DNA of 20,476 bases. It comes from Verrucomicrobiota bacterium (GTDB lineage: Bacteria > Verrucomicrobiota > Verrucomicrobiia > Opitutales > Opitutaceae). The stretch covers positions 1 to 20,476 of the forward strand of contig JAEZDN010000113.1 of assembly GCA_023433275.1 (NCBI GenBank). The letters are read 5' to 3'. How positions within the stretch are numbered: position 1 is the first letter of the stretch; each line of letters starts with the position of its first letter. This document shows positions 1-8,429 of the stretch, one piece after another. A model generated the notes under the pieces. The model made no database searches, had not been told where the DNA came from, and saw only the letters and a list, made by a program, of their open reading frames with translations. The translations under genes were made by a program, and so were the position numbers.

Positions 1-2590
1 CCTGCACGATGCCGACGCGTTCCTTCTGCGGGCCGGTGACGGCGGGATCGCGCAGCAGCACTTGGGAATACCCGATGATGCCGTTGAGCGGCGTGCGCAG
101 CTCATGGCTCATGTGGGCGAGGAAGACGCTCTTGGCGCGGTTGGCGGATTCCGCCTGGTCACGAGCCACGCCCAACTCGGCCGTGCGGGCCTCGACCAAG
201 CGCTCCAGACGACGCTGCTCGCGTCTCGCCGCACCCAATCGCCAGCGGATGTACCCGACGATCGCGGCGACAGCCAACAACACATAGGCCACGCGGGCCA
301 CTGGCGAGCTGTGCCAAGGGGGGATGATCGCGAAGGCGAAACGCGCGGGTTCGCTTTCCAAGCCGTCGGCATCGCGCGCGCGCACCTCGAAGACAAAATC
401 CCCGCCGGGCAGGTTGGTGAAATCCGCGCTGGCGCGGGGCGACCAGTCGGACCACGTGTCGTCGTAGCCCGCCAGGCGGTATTGAAATTGGATCGGGCCG
501 GACGCGGCGAACCGCGGGGCCGCGAAGGCGATGGTGAGCGGGCCTGAGGAGTGGCTGATGCGGGCGCCGACATGCGCGGGATGCCAGTGGCCGCCGCGGG
601 CTTGGGCCACCTCGCGGATGACCGCGCTCCAGCGGAAGGATGGCTTCAGTGGCACGTCGGCGGCGTCCACGCGCACGAGCGCCTCCGTTCCGCCAATCCA
701 CACCACGTCGCGCCGATCCACGGTCTGGCGGGTCATCGCTCGCGCCCCATCATAGCCGGCGGCCTGGAGCACGCGGTTGGGGTAGCGTTGCCAGACAGAA
801 TTTGACGGGGAGTGGAAATCGAGCCGGCCGAAGACCTTGCCGCTTGGCTGGGTCGGATGATTGGCCTGGATATAAACCGATCCCTGATGATTCACGGTGA
901 ACGGGGCCAGGCTGTAACCGGCGAGGCCGGGCAGGATCCACCGGCGGTCCGGCACGAACATGTCGGTGTCTGCATCATAGCGAAAGATCCCGTCATTGTT
1001 CAGAAAAGTCATGCCGCCCGGGGTGCGCACGGCGATGCACCAGCCGGGTTGTTCCGAAATGCCCCGGGTGCCGAGGTAGCGCCGGGCCTCGGCCCGCCCC
1101 CAATCCTTTTGTCCGGGCTCGCGGGTGACACGGATGAATCCTCGCGTCGTGGTCCCCAGCCACAGCGTATCCGGTCCATCCGTTTCCATCATCCTCACTT
1201 CTGCCGTGAGACCGGCGATGAGGCCCAGGTTGGTCCAGACCCCGTTGTCGTGGTGGAGCAGGCTGATGCCGCGAACCTGGCCGACAAAGAGCAGGTCGGG
1301 ATCATCCGCGGCAGGCATGAAGGTGAAGACGGCATCCGGAAACCGCTGCAAGAGCTTCAGCCCGTCCTTGCCGTAGAGATAGAGCCCGTCCTCGGTGCCC
1401 ATGAGGATGCCCTGGGCGTGAGGGCCGGCGGACCAGATCGAGCGCAGGGGCAGGTCAATCTTCTTCAAACTTGCCGGCTGGCCGCTGCCCGCGGGAGCGG
1501 GCTCAATTTCGTAGAGCGAGGAAAGGGAGTACGTGAACAGGCGTCCGTCGTGCTCGATCATGTCGGCGAGATTGCCCGTCTCCTTGCCATTCAGCCGGTC
1601 GAACAGGGTGTACCCGGCGGCGAGTTCAATGCGCGCGGCGCCCTCGGAGTGGCCCACCCACAGGGAGCCCTCGCGATCCTCGGTCAGGCGGAAAAATTGC
1701 TGGGCCTCGAGGCCGGAGCGCGCGTCGAACACGCGCAGCAGTTCGCCCTCGGCGGAGAGCAGCGCGACGCCCTTCGCGCGGGTGGAAAACGCAAGGCGTC
1801 CGTCGCGCAACCGGTGTCCGAAATTGATGCCGGCCTCGCGCAGCCAGCCCGACGCGGACACCGTCCAGGGAACGAGTTGGTCGCCGCGCAAGTGATGGAG
1901 CGTGCCGTTGTCGAGGGCCACGATGGGCTCGCCGCCCGGGCGATCGAGCAGGCTGAAGAGGGTGCTGCCCACGAGCGCCTCGTCGCGGTTGATCGCGGTG
2001 AGTTCCCGCCCGTCGCCTGAAAGCCGGTAGAGCCCGTCGCCGGTGCGAAAAACATACAGGTGCCTGCCGGCAACGGCGAGGTACGCGCGCGCCGCGATGG
2101 GGAGGGGGAAGGATTCAATGGCCCCGCCGCGCCAGCGGTGTACGTGGGTGCTCGTGGCGAAGTACGTGTCGCCAGCGAAGCGCTGCACGCTCCAGACCTG
2201 GCCTGGCTTGCGCTGGTCGGCCGGCAAGTGATCGCGCAGCGAGCGGTAGACGAAATTGCCGTTGGCGTCGTGTTCGCAGAACCCGAGCTCGTCGTTGCCC
2301 GCGATCCAGGCCCGGCCCTCGGCGTCCAGTTGCAATTGCCGGATCCAGGTGGTCGGCACCGTGGCGCGCCGCCAGGTGACCCCGTCGTACGTGAGCACGG
2401 CGCCCCGATTGGTCAGGTACATCACGCCGTCCGGTCCCTGCGTCAGGTCGAACACCTGGTTGTGTCCGTCAAAATCCCGCTGCGTGAAATGCTGGATCGG
2501 AGTACGCCCCGCCTGCGATCCGGCGGCGCCCAAGGTGGTGAACACCAACGCGGAGAGCAGGATGGAGCGAAAAACCGCGCGGGGTGACAT
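1..2590 (-). CDS. Two-component regulator propeller sensor histidine kinase (N-terminal part, runs off the window)
   Basis: Only the first 863 codons lie in the window; the rest continues beyond base 1. The reverse strand opens at ATG 2590 with a signal-like N-terminus (MSPRAVFRSILLSALVF...) and stays open to the edge. Residues of about 30-670 carry repeated propeller-blade motifs (SLWVGHSEGA, LWLGTTTRGF, VVWIGGTEAL). About 680-745 is a Y_Y_Y domain (FQYRLAGYDDTWSDWS, FEVRARDADG). About 762-784 is a transmembrane segment, followed by a basic linker and the HisKA H-box FLAHMSHELRTPLNGIIGYS, with the phospho-acceptor His at residue 829. The family senses periplasmic ligands, often carbohydrates, through the propeller and signals to a cytoplasmic kinase. 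The ATPase domain and any receiver or AraC-type output would lie outside the window. The ligand is unknown, and no carbohydrate genes are adjacent. Confidence 0.93.
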   Translation of the reverse strand, partial: MSPRAVFRSILLSALVFTTLGAAGSQAGRTPIQHFTQRDFDGHNQVFDLTQGPDGVMYLTNRGAVLTYDGVTWRRATVPTTWIRQLQLDAEGRAWIAGNDELGFCEHDANGNFVYRSLRDHLPADQRKPGQVWSVQRFAGDTYFATSTHVHRWRGGAIESFPLPIAARAYLAVAGRHLYVFRTGDGLYRLSGDGRELTAINRDEALVGSTLFSLLDRPGGEPIVALDNGTLHHLRGDQLVPWTVSASGWLREAGINFGHRLRDGRLAFSTRAKGVALLSAEGELLRVFDARSGLEAQQFFRLTEDREGSLWVGHSEGAARIELAAGYTLFDRLNGKETGNLADMIEHDGRLFTYSLSSLYEIEPAPAGSGQPASLKKIDLPLRSIWSAGPHAQGILMGTEDGLYLYGKDGLKLLQRFPDAVFTFMPAADDPDLLFVGQVRGISLLHHDNGVWTNLGLIAGLTAEVRMMETDGPDTLWLGTTTRGFIRVTREPGQKDWGRAEARRYLGTRGISEQPGWCIAVRTPGGMTFLNNDGIFRYDADTDMFVPDRRWILPGLAGYSLAPFTVNHQGSVYIQANHPTQPSGKVFGRLDFHSPSNSVWQRYPNRVLQAAGYDGARAMTRQTVDRRDVVWIGGTEALVRVDAADVPLKPSFRWSAVIREVAQARGGHWHPAHVGARISHSSGPLTIAFAAPRFAASGPIQFQYRLAGYDDTWSDWSPRASADFTNLPGGDFVFEVRARDADGLESEPARFAFAIIPPWHSSPVARVAYVLLAVAAIVGYIRWRLGAARREQRRLERLVEARTAELGVARDQAESANRAKSVFLAHMSHELRTPLNGIIGYSQVLLRDPAVTGPQKERVGIVQ

Positions 2591-2766
2591 CGGGGCTCGA
2601 ATCTACGGATCGTCCAATCGGCGGGTCAAATCCTCATCGGGTCATGGGGGAGGTTGGTCGCGGAAATTACGCCTGAAGCTGGGCGCGGCCGCCCCTCGCT
2701 GGGTGGAGCGACCGTTCATCACCGCGGGATTGCCACGGGCGTTGGGACGGACTTGGTTGACGGCAA
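2591..2766. other. Divergent intergenic region between the sensor kinase and the M13 peptidase genes
   Basis: These 176 bases separate two divergently transcribed starts, so promoters for both must lie here. I see no convincing -35/-10 pair, no clear Shine-Dalgarno sequence before either ATG and no strong palindrome. Confidence 0.4.
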
Positions 2767-4803
2767 ATGAAACATTCCTTCCGACAGTTCCTCATCGGGG
2801 CGGCGCTGGGCGTCGCGTTCACCGTTGCTTCAGGATCCGAGCCCGCCCCACTGCCCGACCCGGGCTTCGGGGTCGAAAAGATGGATCTCTCGGCCGATCC
2901 GCGCGTGGACTATGTGAAGTTCGCCGCCGGCGGGTGGTACGCGAAGAACGAGATCCCGTCGGACAAATCGCGCTGGGGAGCGTTCGAGGAGCTGCGGGAG
3001 CAGAACTGGATCAAGCAGAAGGCGATCGTCGAGGAGGCAGCCGCCAACCCGGCTGCCGGTGGCATCCGCCAGAAGGTGGGCGATTTCTACGCCGCGGCCA
3101 TGGATGTGGAGGCGATCAACGCGCTCGGCCTGAAGCCGATCGAGGCGGACCTTGCGACGATCGCCGGGGCGAAGTCGTTCGATGACCTGGTGGCCGTGGC
3201 GGCGCGGATGCATCTCGAGGTGGGGTCGCCGTTTTGTGGCTTCGCGTTTTACCCGGACCAGAAGCAGAGCGACATCTATGGATTCTATCTCGTGCAGGGC
3301 GGCCTGAGCCTGCCGTCGAAGGAATATTACTTTTCCGACAAGTTCGCGCGCGAGCGCTGGGAGTTCGTCGGCCACGTCGCGAAGATGCTGGAGCTGGCCG
3401 GGACGCCCCGCGCCGCCGCCCACCGCGATGCCGAGACGGTTTTCGCGCTCGAGAAGGCGATGGCGGAGCACGCCAAGCTGCCGGTCGAGCTGCGGGACCG
3501 GATGGCCAACTACAACAAGATGTCGATCGACGAGCTGGCGGCGGCCAATCCGGGGTTCCCGATCAAGCAACTCGTGGCCGGTTTGAAACTGCCGGAGGGC
3601 GTGCGGGACGTGATTGTCGGCCAGCCGAAGTTCATCGAGGCGGTGGGCCGGTTGATCCAGGAGCGCCCGCTCGACGATTGGAAAATCTACCTGCGGTGGC
3701 AGTTGCTGAACGCGTCGGCGCCGTACCTCTCGGAACCCTTTGAGCAGGAGAAATTCCGCTTCAACGGTACGGTGCTCAACGGCACGCCCGCGCAGGAGCC
3801 GCGGTGGCAGCGCGCCACGCGGCAGGTCGACGCCTCGATTGGCGAGGCGCTGGGGCAGCTCTACGTGGAGAAGCATTTCCCGCCGGCGGCGAAGGCGCGC
3901 ATGATGGAGATGATTGGGAACATCCAGGCTGTGTTTCGCGACCGGCTCGCGACGCTGGACTGGATGACGGAGGAGACGCGGCAGAAGGCGCTGGCCAAGT
4001 TTGACCGGTTCGAGCCGATGATCGGGTATCCGGACGCGTGGCGCGACTATGCCGCCGTCGACGTGGCGCGGGGCGACTATTTTGGCAATGTGCACCGCGC
4101 CGCGCATGCCGAGTCGCGCCGGCGGATTGACCGGGCCGGCCAGAAGGTGGATCGCCGCGAGTGGAGCATGACCCCGCAGACGGTGAATGCGTATTATTCG
4201 CCCGTCACCAACCAGATCGTGTTCCCGGCGGGCATCCTCCAGCCGCCGTTCTTCGACTTCAACCTCGACGACGCCGTGAACTACGGCGCGATCGGCGGCG
4301 TGATCGGCCACGAGATCACGCATGGGTTTGATGACCAGGGGCGGCGTTCAGACGCCGATGGCAACCTGACTGATTGGTGGGCGCCCGAGGATGCGTCACG
4401 GTTTCGCGAGCGGGCGCAGAAGGTGGTCGATCAGTTCAATCGCTACGAGGCGCTGCCGGGGCTGGCCATCAACGGCCAGTTGTCGCTCGGCGAGAACATT
4501 GGCGACCTCGGGGGTGTTTCGATCGCGTACGAGGCGCTGCAGCGCTCGTTGCAGGGCAAGGAGCGCAAGCTGATTGACGGCTTCACGCCCGAGCAGCGTT
4601 TCTATATTTCGTGGACGCAGATGTGGCGCACGAAGTTCCGCGACGATGCGATGCGCCTGCAGGTGGCGCGCGGACCGCACGCGCCGGGGAACTTCCGCGC
4701 GTTTGGCGCGCTGATGAACCAGGCGACCTTCTTCGAGGCCTTCGGAATCAAGGAAGGCGACCCGATGTGGGTGCCGCCGGAACAGCGCGCGAAGGTGTGG
4801 TGA
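2767..4803 (+). CDS. pepO: M13 family zinc metallopeptidase (neprilysin/PepO type), secreted
   Basis: This 678-residue protein has a Sec-type signal peptide (MKHSFRQFLIGAALGVAFTV...) with no lipobox Cys, so it is probably periplasmic or exported. The N-terminal M13 domain covers roughly residues 35-420 and the catalytic domain 460-678. The catalytic signature is complete: the NAYYSPVTNQIVFPAGILQP block binds substrate, HEITH at 515-519 supplies two zinc-ligand histidines and the catalytic Glu516, and GENIGDLGG supplies the third zinc ligand Glu576 and Asp580. The C-terminus has the usual FRAFGALMNQ and a near-terminal VW. The length fits the family (about 630-700). Members cut small peptides; the substrate here is unknown. 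It stands alone, with a hairpin just after the stop. Confidence 0.96.
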   Translation: MKHSFRQFLIGAALGVAFTVASGSEPAPLPDPGFGVEKMDLSADPRVDYVKFAAGGWYAKNEIPSDKSRWGAFEELREQNWIKQKAIVEEAAANPAAGGIRQKVGDFYAAAMDVEAINALGLKPIEADLATIAGAKSFDDLVAVAARMHLEVGSPFCGFAFYPDQKQSDIYGFYLVQGGLSLPSKEYYFSDKFARERWEFVGHVAKMLELAGTPRAAAHRDAETVFALEKAMAEHAKLPVELRDRMANYNKMSIDELAAANPGFPIKQLVAGLKLPEGVRDVIVGQPKFIEAVGRLIQERPLDDWKIYLRWQLLNASAPYLSEPFEQEKFRFNGTVLNGTPAQEPRWQRATRQVDASIGEALGQLYVEKHFPPAAKARMMEMIGNIQAVFRDRLATLDWMTEETRQKALAKFDRFEPMIGYPDAWRDYAAVDVARGDYFGNVHRAAHAESRRRIDRAGQKVDRREWSMTPQTVNAYYSPVTNQIVFPAGILQPPFFDFNLDDAVNYGAIGGVIGHEITHGFDDQGRRSDADGNLTDWWAPEDASRFRERAQKVVDQFNRYEALPGLAINGQLSLGENIGDLGGVSIAYEALQRSLQGKERKLIDGFTPEQRFYISWTQMWRTKFRDDAMRLQVARGPHAPGNFRAFGALMNQATFFEAFGIKEGDPMWVPPEQRAKVW

Positions 4804-4814
4804 GGCCAGGCAGG

Positions 4815-4842
4815 GCGGGGTCTCGCGACCCCGCTCGTGTTT
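4815..4842 (+). terminator. Probable intrinsic terminator of the M13 peptidase gene
   Basis: A perfect 8-bp stem (GCGGGGTC / GACCCCGC) with a TCGC loop lies 11 bases after the peptidase stop codon. The T-tract is weak (TCGTGTTT), so termination may be inefficient or Rho-assisted. Confidence 0.6.
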
Positions 4843-4939
4843 GACGCATTTTCAGCGCGGCGCGGGAGGGGCATCCCGGACCGAGCACGCTCGGCCCCTT
4901 CCGGCGATAACCGGTTGAGCGGGGACTCAGCCGGGAGAC

Positions 4940-5081
4940 GCAGATGGATGGAGGGGCGCGGCTTGACCGCGCCCGTTTCTCGCTGCGAGAAGCGAGGGCG
5001 TGGCCGAGCCACGCCCCTACAACTGAACCGTTCGACCGTGCACGCTGCGGAATTGCACTCCGACTGCATGAGTCAGGCTCA
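4940..5081. repeat. 142-bp dispersed REP/MITE-like repeat, copy 1
   Basis: The stretch matches 18714-18855 without gaps at 126 of 142 positions by hand count; weaker similarity starts near 4925. It holds two GC hairpins, GGGCGCGG-cttga-CCGCGCCC and GGGCGTGG-ccgag-CCACGCCC, which can also pair with each other across a TCTCGCTGCGAGA-like centre. It fills the gap between convergent genes, and its last three bases (TCA) are the TGA stop codon of the minus-strand DUF2339 gene. No transposase is encoded, so it is a non-autonomous or REP-type element. Confidence 0.85.
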
Positions 5082-8000
5082 GGGGGTGTCGTCGCGTCGG
5101 CCCGGGGACGGCAAAAAACGCTGGTAGGCGAACGACGCGAGCATGGCGATGATGGCGACGGCGACCAGGGCGCCGACGCGGTAGAGCGCCTGCAGGCGGG
5201 CGAGGTCGTGGAGGAAAAGTTTGGCGAGTGCCACGCTCAGCAGGGCGATCGCGGCGTAGCGGGCGGCCTTCCGGTTTTTCCAAATGCCGGCCCCCAGGAG
5301 CGCGAGGGCGAAGAGCGCCCAGGCGATCGTGTAGGTCATGTCGCGCGCGAAGTTACCGCGGAAGGAAAAGGCCAGGCTGCGCGCGCCGGGGGCGGTGAAG
5401 AAGTCGGCGATCTGGAGATTGAGGAGGACGAAGGCGAGCACGACACCGAGGGTGTTGAGCAAGGCCGGGGCATTGAGGCCCAGCGTGCGCTCGCGGGGCG
5501 GGGCGAGAAGCTTCGCCCCGACGAAGAGGGCAACGATGACGATCCCGTAAGCGTAGAGGTACCAGTTGAGGATCGGGGTGTCGCCGCGGACCTGGTAGGA
5601 AAAGACCGCATCGTTGCAGGCCAGCCGCACGAAGGCCACGACCAGCAGCACCACGCCGGTGCCGCGCAGGCCGGGGTGCGGCACGCGGTGGAACAGCCAG
5701 AGCAGGGCGACGCCTTCCAAGGCCCAGCCGAGCGTGATCCATTGGCGCTCGAACTGCAGCGGGAAGATCAGAGTGAGGAAGAACAGCGCCGTGCCGCCGA
5801 ACCAAGCGAGCTGGTCAAGCCGCTTGGAATTGTCCGCGGGCATCGTTTTAAAAATGGCGACCAGGCTGAGCAGCGGCGGGATGGCGAACAGGGTGGGGAG
5901 CAGGCCCATGAACTCGTTGGGCGCAGCGCTCACGACGACGCGGTGCACCAGCGGGAAGGTGACGATGCCGGACAGCGCGGCCGCCGCCCACGGTCCAGTG
6001 GTGTCCGCAAAGGTGCGCCGGAACGTGAACGGAAAGGCGGCAAAAAGTGCGTGGAAAGCCAGGTACCAGGCCATCGGCAGGGCGGGCTCGGCGGGCGTGA
6101 AATGACGCGCGTGCCACGCGGCCTCGAGCGCCGCCACGCCGAGCAGGGCGCTGAGCGGCAGCCATTCGCCGCCCGGGTGAGGGCTGCCATGGCCATTGGC
6201 TCGCAGCGCAAGTCGGCGAAGGACCAACGCGAGGGCGAGCGCCATCAGGACCAGCAGCAGCGCCAGGCCGAAGATCATCGAGGGGTTCGGCACGGCCAGC
6301 CGCGCACAGGCCAGGATGAGCAGAAGAAAGGGCAGCAGGGAGGAGAGGGCGGGAAGTTGCGCGACCCCACCGACGTTTTGCGGTTTTCCCGGCGTCAGGT
6401 TCTCCAGCCGCCGGGCCAGCCAGAAGCTGCCCGCAAAGAAAAATGCGGCAAAGCCGCCGATGACCAGGAGCAAGGGGAAGGGCAGATCGAAGCCTGCGGG
6501 CAGGCGGAAGAGGCAGAGACCGGTGGCAATGACGGTCAGGATCAGCACGGCGACCACGCAGCCGAGAGAGGCGGTCGCCAGGGCGAGGCCGATGGCCAGG
6601 ACATCGATCAACAGGATGGCGGGCCAGATCACGAACGGCACGGGATCGAGTTGGTAGATCGGCAGGAGCAGCAGCAATAGGGTGAGCGGCGCGAAGAGCT
6701 GGCTCGCGCCCCCACGGCTGCTTCCGGGTCGGACACGATCCAGCCAAAGCGGGAGGGCGGTGTGCAGCGCAGCGAACAAGAGATAAAACGCCAACGCCCA
6801 AAGGAGATTAGCATCGGTCAGACGGGTGCCGGTCCAGAGGCCGAGCAAGGCAAAGGCGGCCAGCCCGCTGACGAGATGAATGCGCGGGACGAAGTCGTCG
6901 CGCCACGCGAGGGCAATCAGGATGACGTCGAGCGCCAGCACGTAGGCGAGGAAGCGGGGCGCGGCTGCCGCCATCGTGCCGTGGAGCAGGAAGACGAGAG
7001 CGAAGCCGTAGCCGAGCAGCGGCATGGCGGCGGCGGTGAGCGAGAAGGCGCGCGACGACTGCTGGCGGCGGCGGGCTAGTTCGGCGGCCGCGAGATAAAG
7101 GATGGCAAATCCCAGGCAGACGATCATCGCCACCGGCACCTTGCCGGCATTGAGGAATTTTGTGGCCCAGCCGATGATCAGGAGGACGGTGCCCCCCGCG
7201 CTGAGCGGCACCAAATACCGCCAGCCGGTGTGGAGGACCGCCGCGACGAGCCCGAGGTCGAGCAGCGCGAGATAACCGAACAGCCCGAGGGGGTTGTCGA
7301 TCCCGGTGGACAACAACGGGGGCGTGAGAAAACCACCCAGCAGGCCGAGGATGGCGACGACCTGCGCGCGGAGCCGGACCGCGAGCGTGAACGCGGCGGA
7401 CGTGATCAAGGCCATCAGCAGGAACGACGAAACCGGGCTGAACGCCGCGAACCGATAGATGGAGCCGGCGGCGAAGGTCACCGCGTAGAGCGAAACAATG
7501 CCGGCGGCGATCAAGGTCTGGGCGGTGACGGCGTATTTGTCGCGCGGCACGCGCATGCCGCCGATGATGAGGCCCAGTCCCGTGACGAAGCCGATGGCAA
7601 CGCGGACTTCCGGCGGAACAAGATCGTGCTCGAACGAGTACTTCACGAAGAACACCACCCCGAGAAAGAGCGCGAGCCCGCCGAGCCAGGCGAAAAGCCG
7701 GGCGCCCATGAACTGTTCCAAGTTGAGCGCAGGCGGTGGAGGAAGAGGCGGCGGCGGAGAAAGGGGCGGCGGAACCGTCGGGGCGGACGAGACGGTTCCG
7801 ATCAGCAGGGGAGGGACGTCGGTTGACGCGGGGCGGAGCGGCTTGTCCGGAAGAGTCGCCCTGCCTGGGAAGGGGATGGGGGCCGGGCTGAGCGGCGGGG
7901 GCTCGGTGAGAACCGGCGGAACAGCAGCGAGGGATGGCGGAGCCACGGGGGCGGAGGGCTGGGCTGGAGCTGCGGTGGCGTGGCTGGCTTTGGCCCGGAG

Positions 8001-8150
8001 CTCCTTGAGTTCGGCGTCGAGATAGCTGAGCCGTTGGCGGAGGGCTTCCACGTCCGCGTCGTGTCTGCGAATCTTGATGATCGTCCAGATCGGCAGCAGG
8101 ACCACGGCCACGGCGAGATAGATCAACAGGAGGATCAGCAGGGATTCCAT
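5079..8150 (-). CDS. DUF2339 domain polytopic membrane protein
   Basis: This 1023-residue protein starts with a membrane segment (about 4-25). A short charged helix with coiled-coil character follows (about 29-56), then a long Pro/Ala-rich linker (about 58-142, with runs of prolines). From about 143 come more than twenty hydrophobic segments to the C-terminus. The block NLEQFMGARLFAWLGGLALF followed by LGVVFFVKYSFE is the typical entry to the DUF2339 membrane core, so the family call is firm. Its biochemical function is not known. The N-terminal coiled coil and flexible linker suggest an interaction arm on one side of the membrane. The stop codon falls inside the repeat at 4940-5081. The gene is monocistronic as far as can be seen, converging with the M13 peptidase gene. 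Confidence 0.9.
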   Translation of the reverse strand: MESLLILLLIYLAVAVVLLPIWTIIKIRRHDADVEALRQRLSYLDAELKELRAKASHATAAPAQPSAPVAPPSLAAVPPVLTEPPPLSPAPIPFPGRATLPDKPLRPASTDVPPLLIGTVSSAPTVPPPLSPPPPLPPPPALNLEQFMGARLFAWLGGLALFLGVVFFVKYSFEHDLVPPEVRVAIGFVTGLGLIIGGMRVPRDKYAVTAQTLIAAGIVSLYAVTFAAGSIYRFAAFSPVSSFLLMALITSAAFTLAVRLRAQVVAILGLLGGFLTPPLLSTGIDNPLGLFGYLALLDLGLVAAVLHTGWRYLVPLSAGGTVLLIIGWATKFLNAGKVPVAMIVCLGFAILYLAAAELARRRQQSSRAFSLTAAAMPLLGYGFALVFLLHGTMAAAAPRFLAYVLALDVILIALAWRDDFVPRIHLVSGLAAFALLGLWTGTRLTDANLLWALAFYLLFAALHTALPLWLDRVRPGSSRGGASQLFAPLTLLLLLLPIYQLDPVPFVIWPAILLIDVLAIGLALATASLGCVVAVLILTVIATGLCLFRLPAGFDLPFPLLLVIGGFAAFFFAGSFWLARRLENLTPGKPQNVGGVAQLPALSSLLPFLLLILACARLAVPNPSMIFGLALLLVLMALALALVLRRLALRANGHGSPHPGGEWLPLSALLGVAALEAAWHARHFTPAEPALPMAWYLAFHALFAAFPFTFRRTFADTTGPWAAAALSGIVTFPLVHRVVVSAAPNEFMGLLPTLFAIPPLLSLVAIFKTMPADNSKRLDQLAWFGGTALFFLTLIFPLQFERQWITLGWALEGVALLWLFHRVPHPGLRGTGVVLLVVAFVRLACNDAVFSYQVRGDTPILNWYLYAYGIVIVALFVGAKLLAPPRERTLGLNAPALLNTLGVVLAFVLLNLQIADFFTAPGARSLAFSFRGNFARDMTYTIAWALFALALLGAGIWKNRKAARYAAIALLSVALAKLFLHDLARLQALYRVGALVAVAIIAMLASFAYQRFLPSPGRRDDTP

Positions 8151-8429
8151 GGGTGCGATTCAGACGGGTGAGGGTCGGACGCGGATGCCGGGGGGATGGA
8201 ATGTTTTCAGCGGGATCCGCGTGCGACACCGACAACGCAGGGCGGCGGGAGACCGGAGACAATCACCCTCGCGAGGGGCAGGCAATTGAGAAGGCGGCGG
8301 CGTTCTTCGGGTTTTTGGGAGTACACGGGCGCATCGTCGAAGGCGAAGGCCCGCTCGTCCGGAGACTCGCCCACCCATAAAAAAGGCGGGGCCGAAGCCC
8401 CGCCGTGGGTTTGAAGCCGCTCGGGCCGC
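8151..8429. other. Intergenic region upstream of the DUF2339 gene
   Basis: These 279 bases lie between the end of the PVC-type haem-binding gene and the start of the DUF2339 gene, both on the minus strand. They contain the terminator at 8379-8404 and must hold the DUF2339 promoter. I see no gene and no clear promoter boxes. A GC palindrome (CCCTCGCGAGGG) lies near 8267-8278. Confidence 0.4.
8379..8404 (-). terminator. Intrinsic terminator of the PVC-type haem-binding protein gene
   Basis: On the minus strand a perfect 8-bp GC stem (GGCGGGGC / GCCCCGCC) with a four-base loop is followed directly by six T residues, 25 bases after the stop codon at 8430. This is a textbook Rho-independent terminator and separates the gene from the co-oriented DUF2339 gene. 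Confidence 0.92.

Noticed and set aside
812..4323. Long open frames antisense to the sensor kinase (812-2020, +) and to the M13 peptidase (2830-4323, -)
   Set aside because: Both are shadows of genes with intact signature motifs and show no domain of their own.
4944..6680. A 578-codon plus-strand open frame opposite the DUF2339 gene
   Set aside because: Its composition (Gln/Glu/Gly/Arg-rich) is the antisense image of a hydrophobic membrane protein, and its start lies inside a dispersed repeat.
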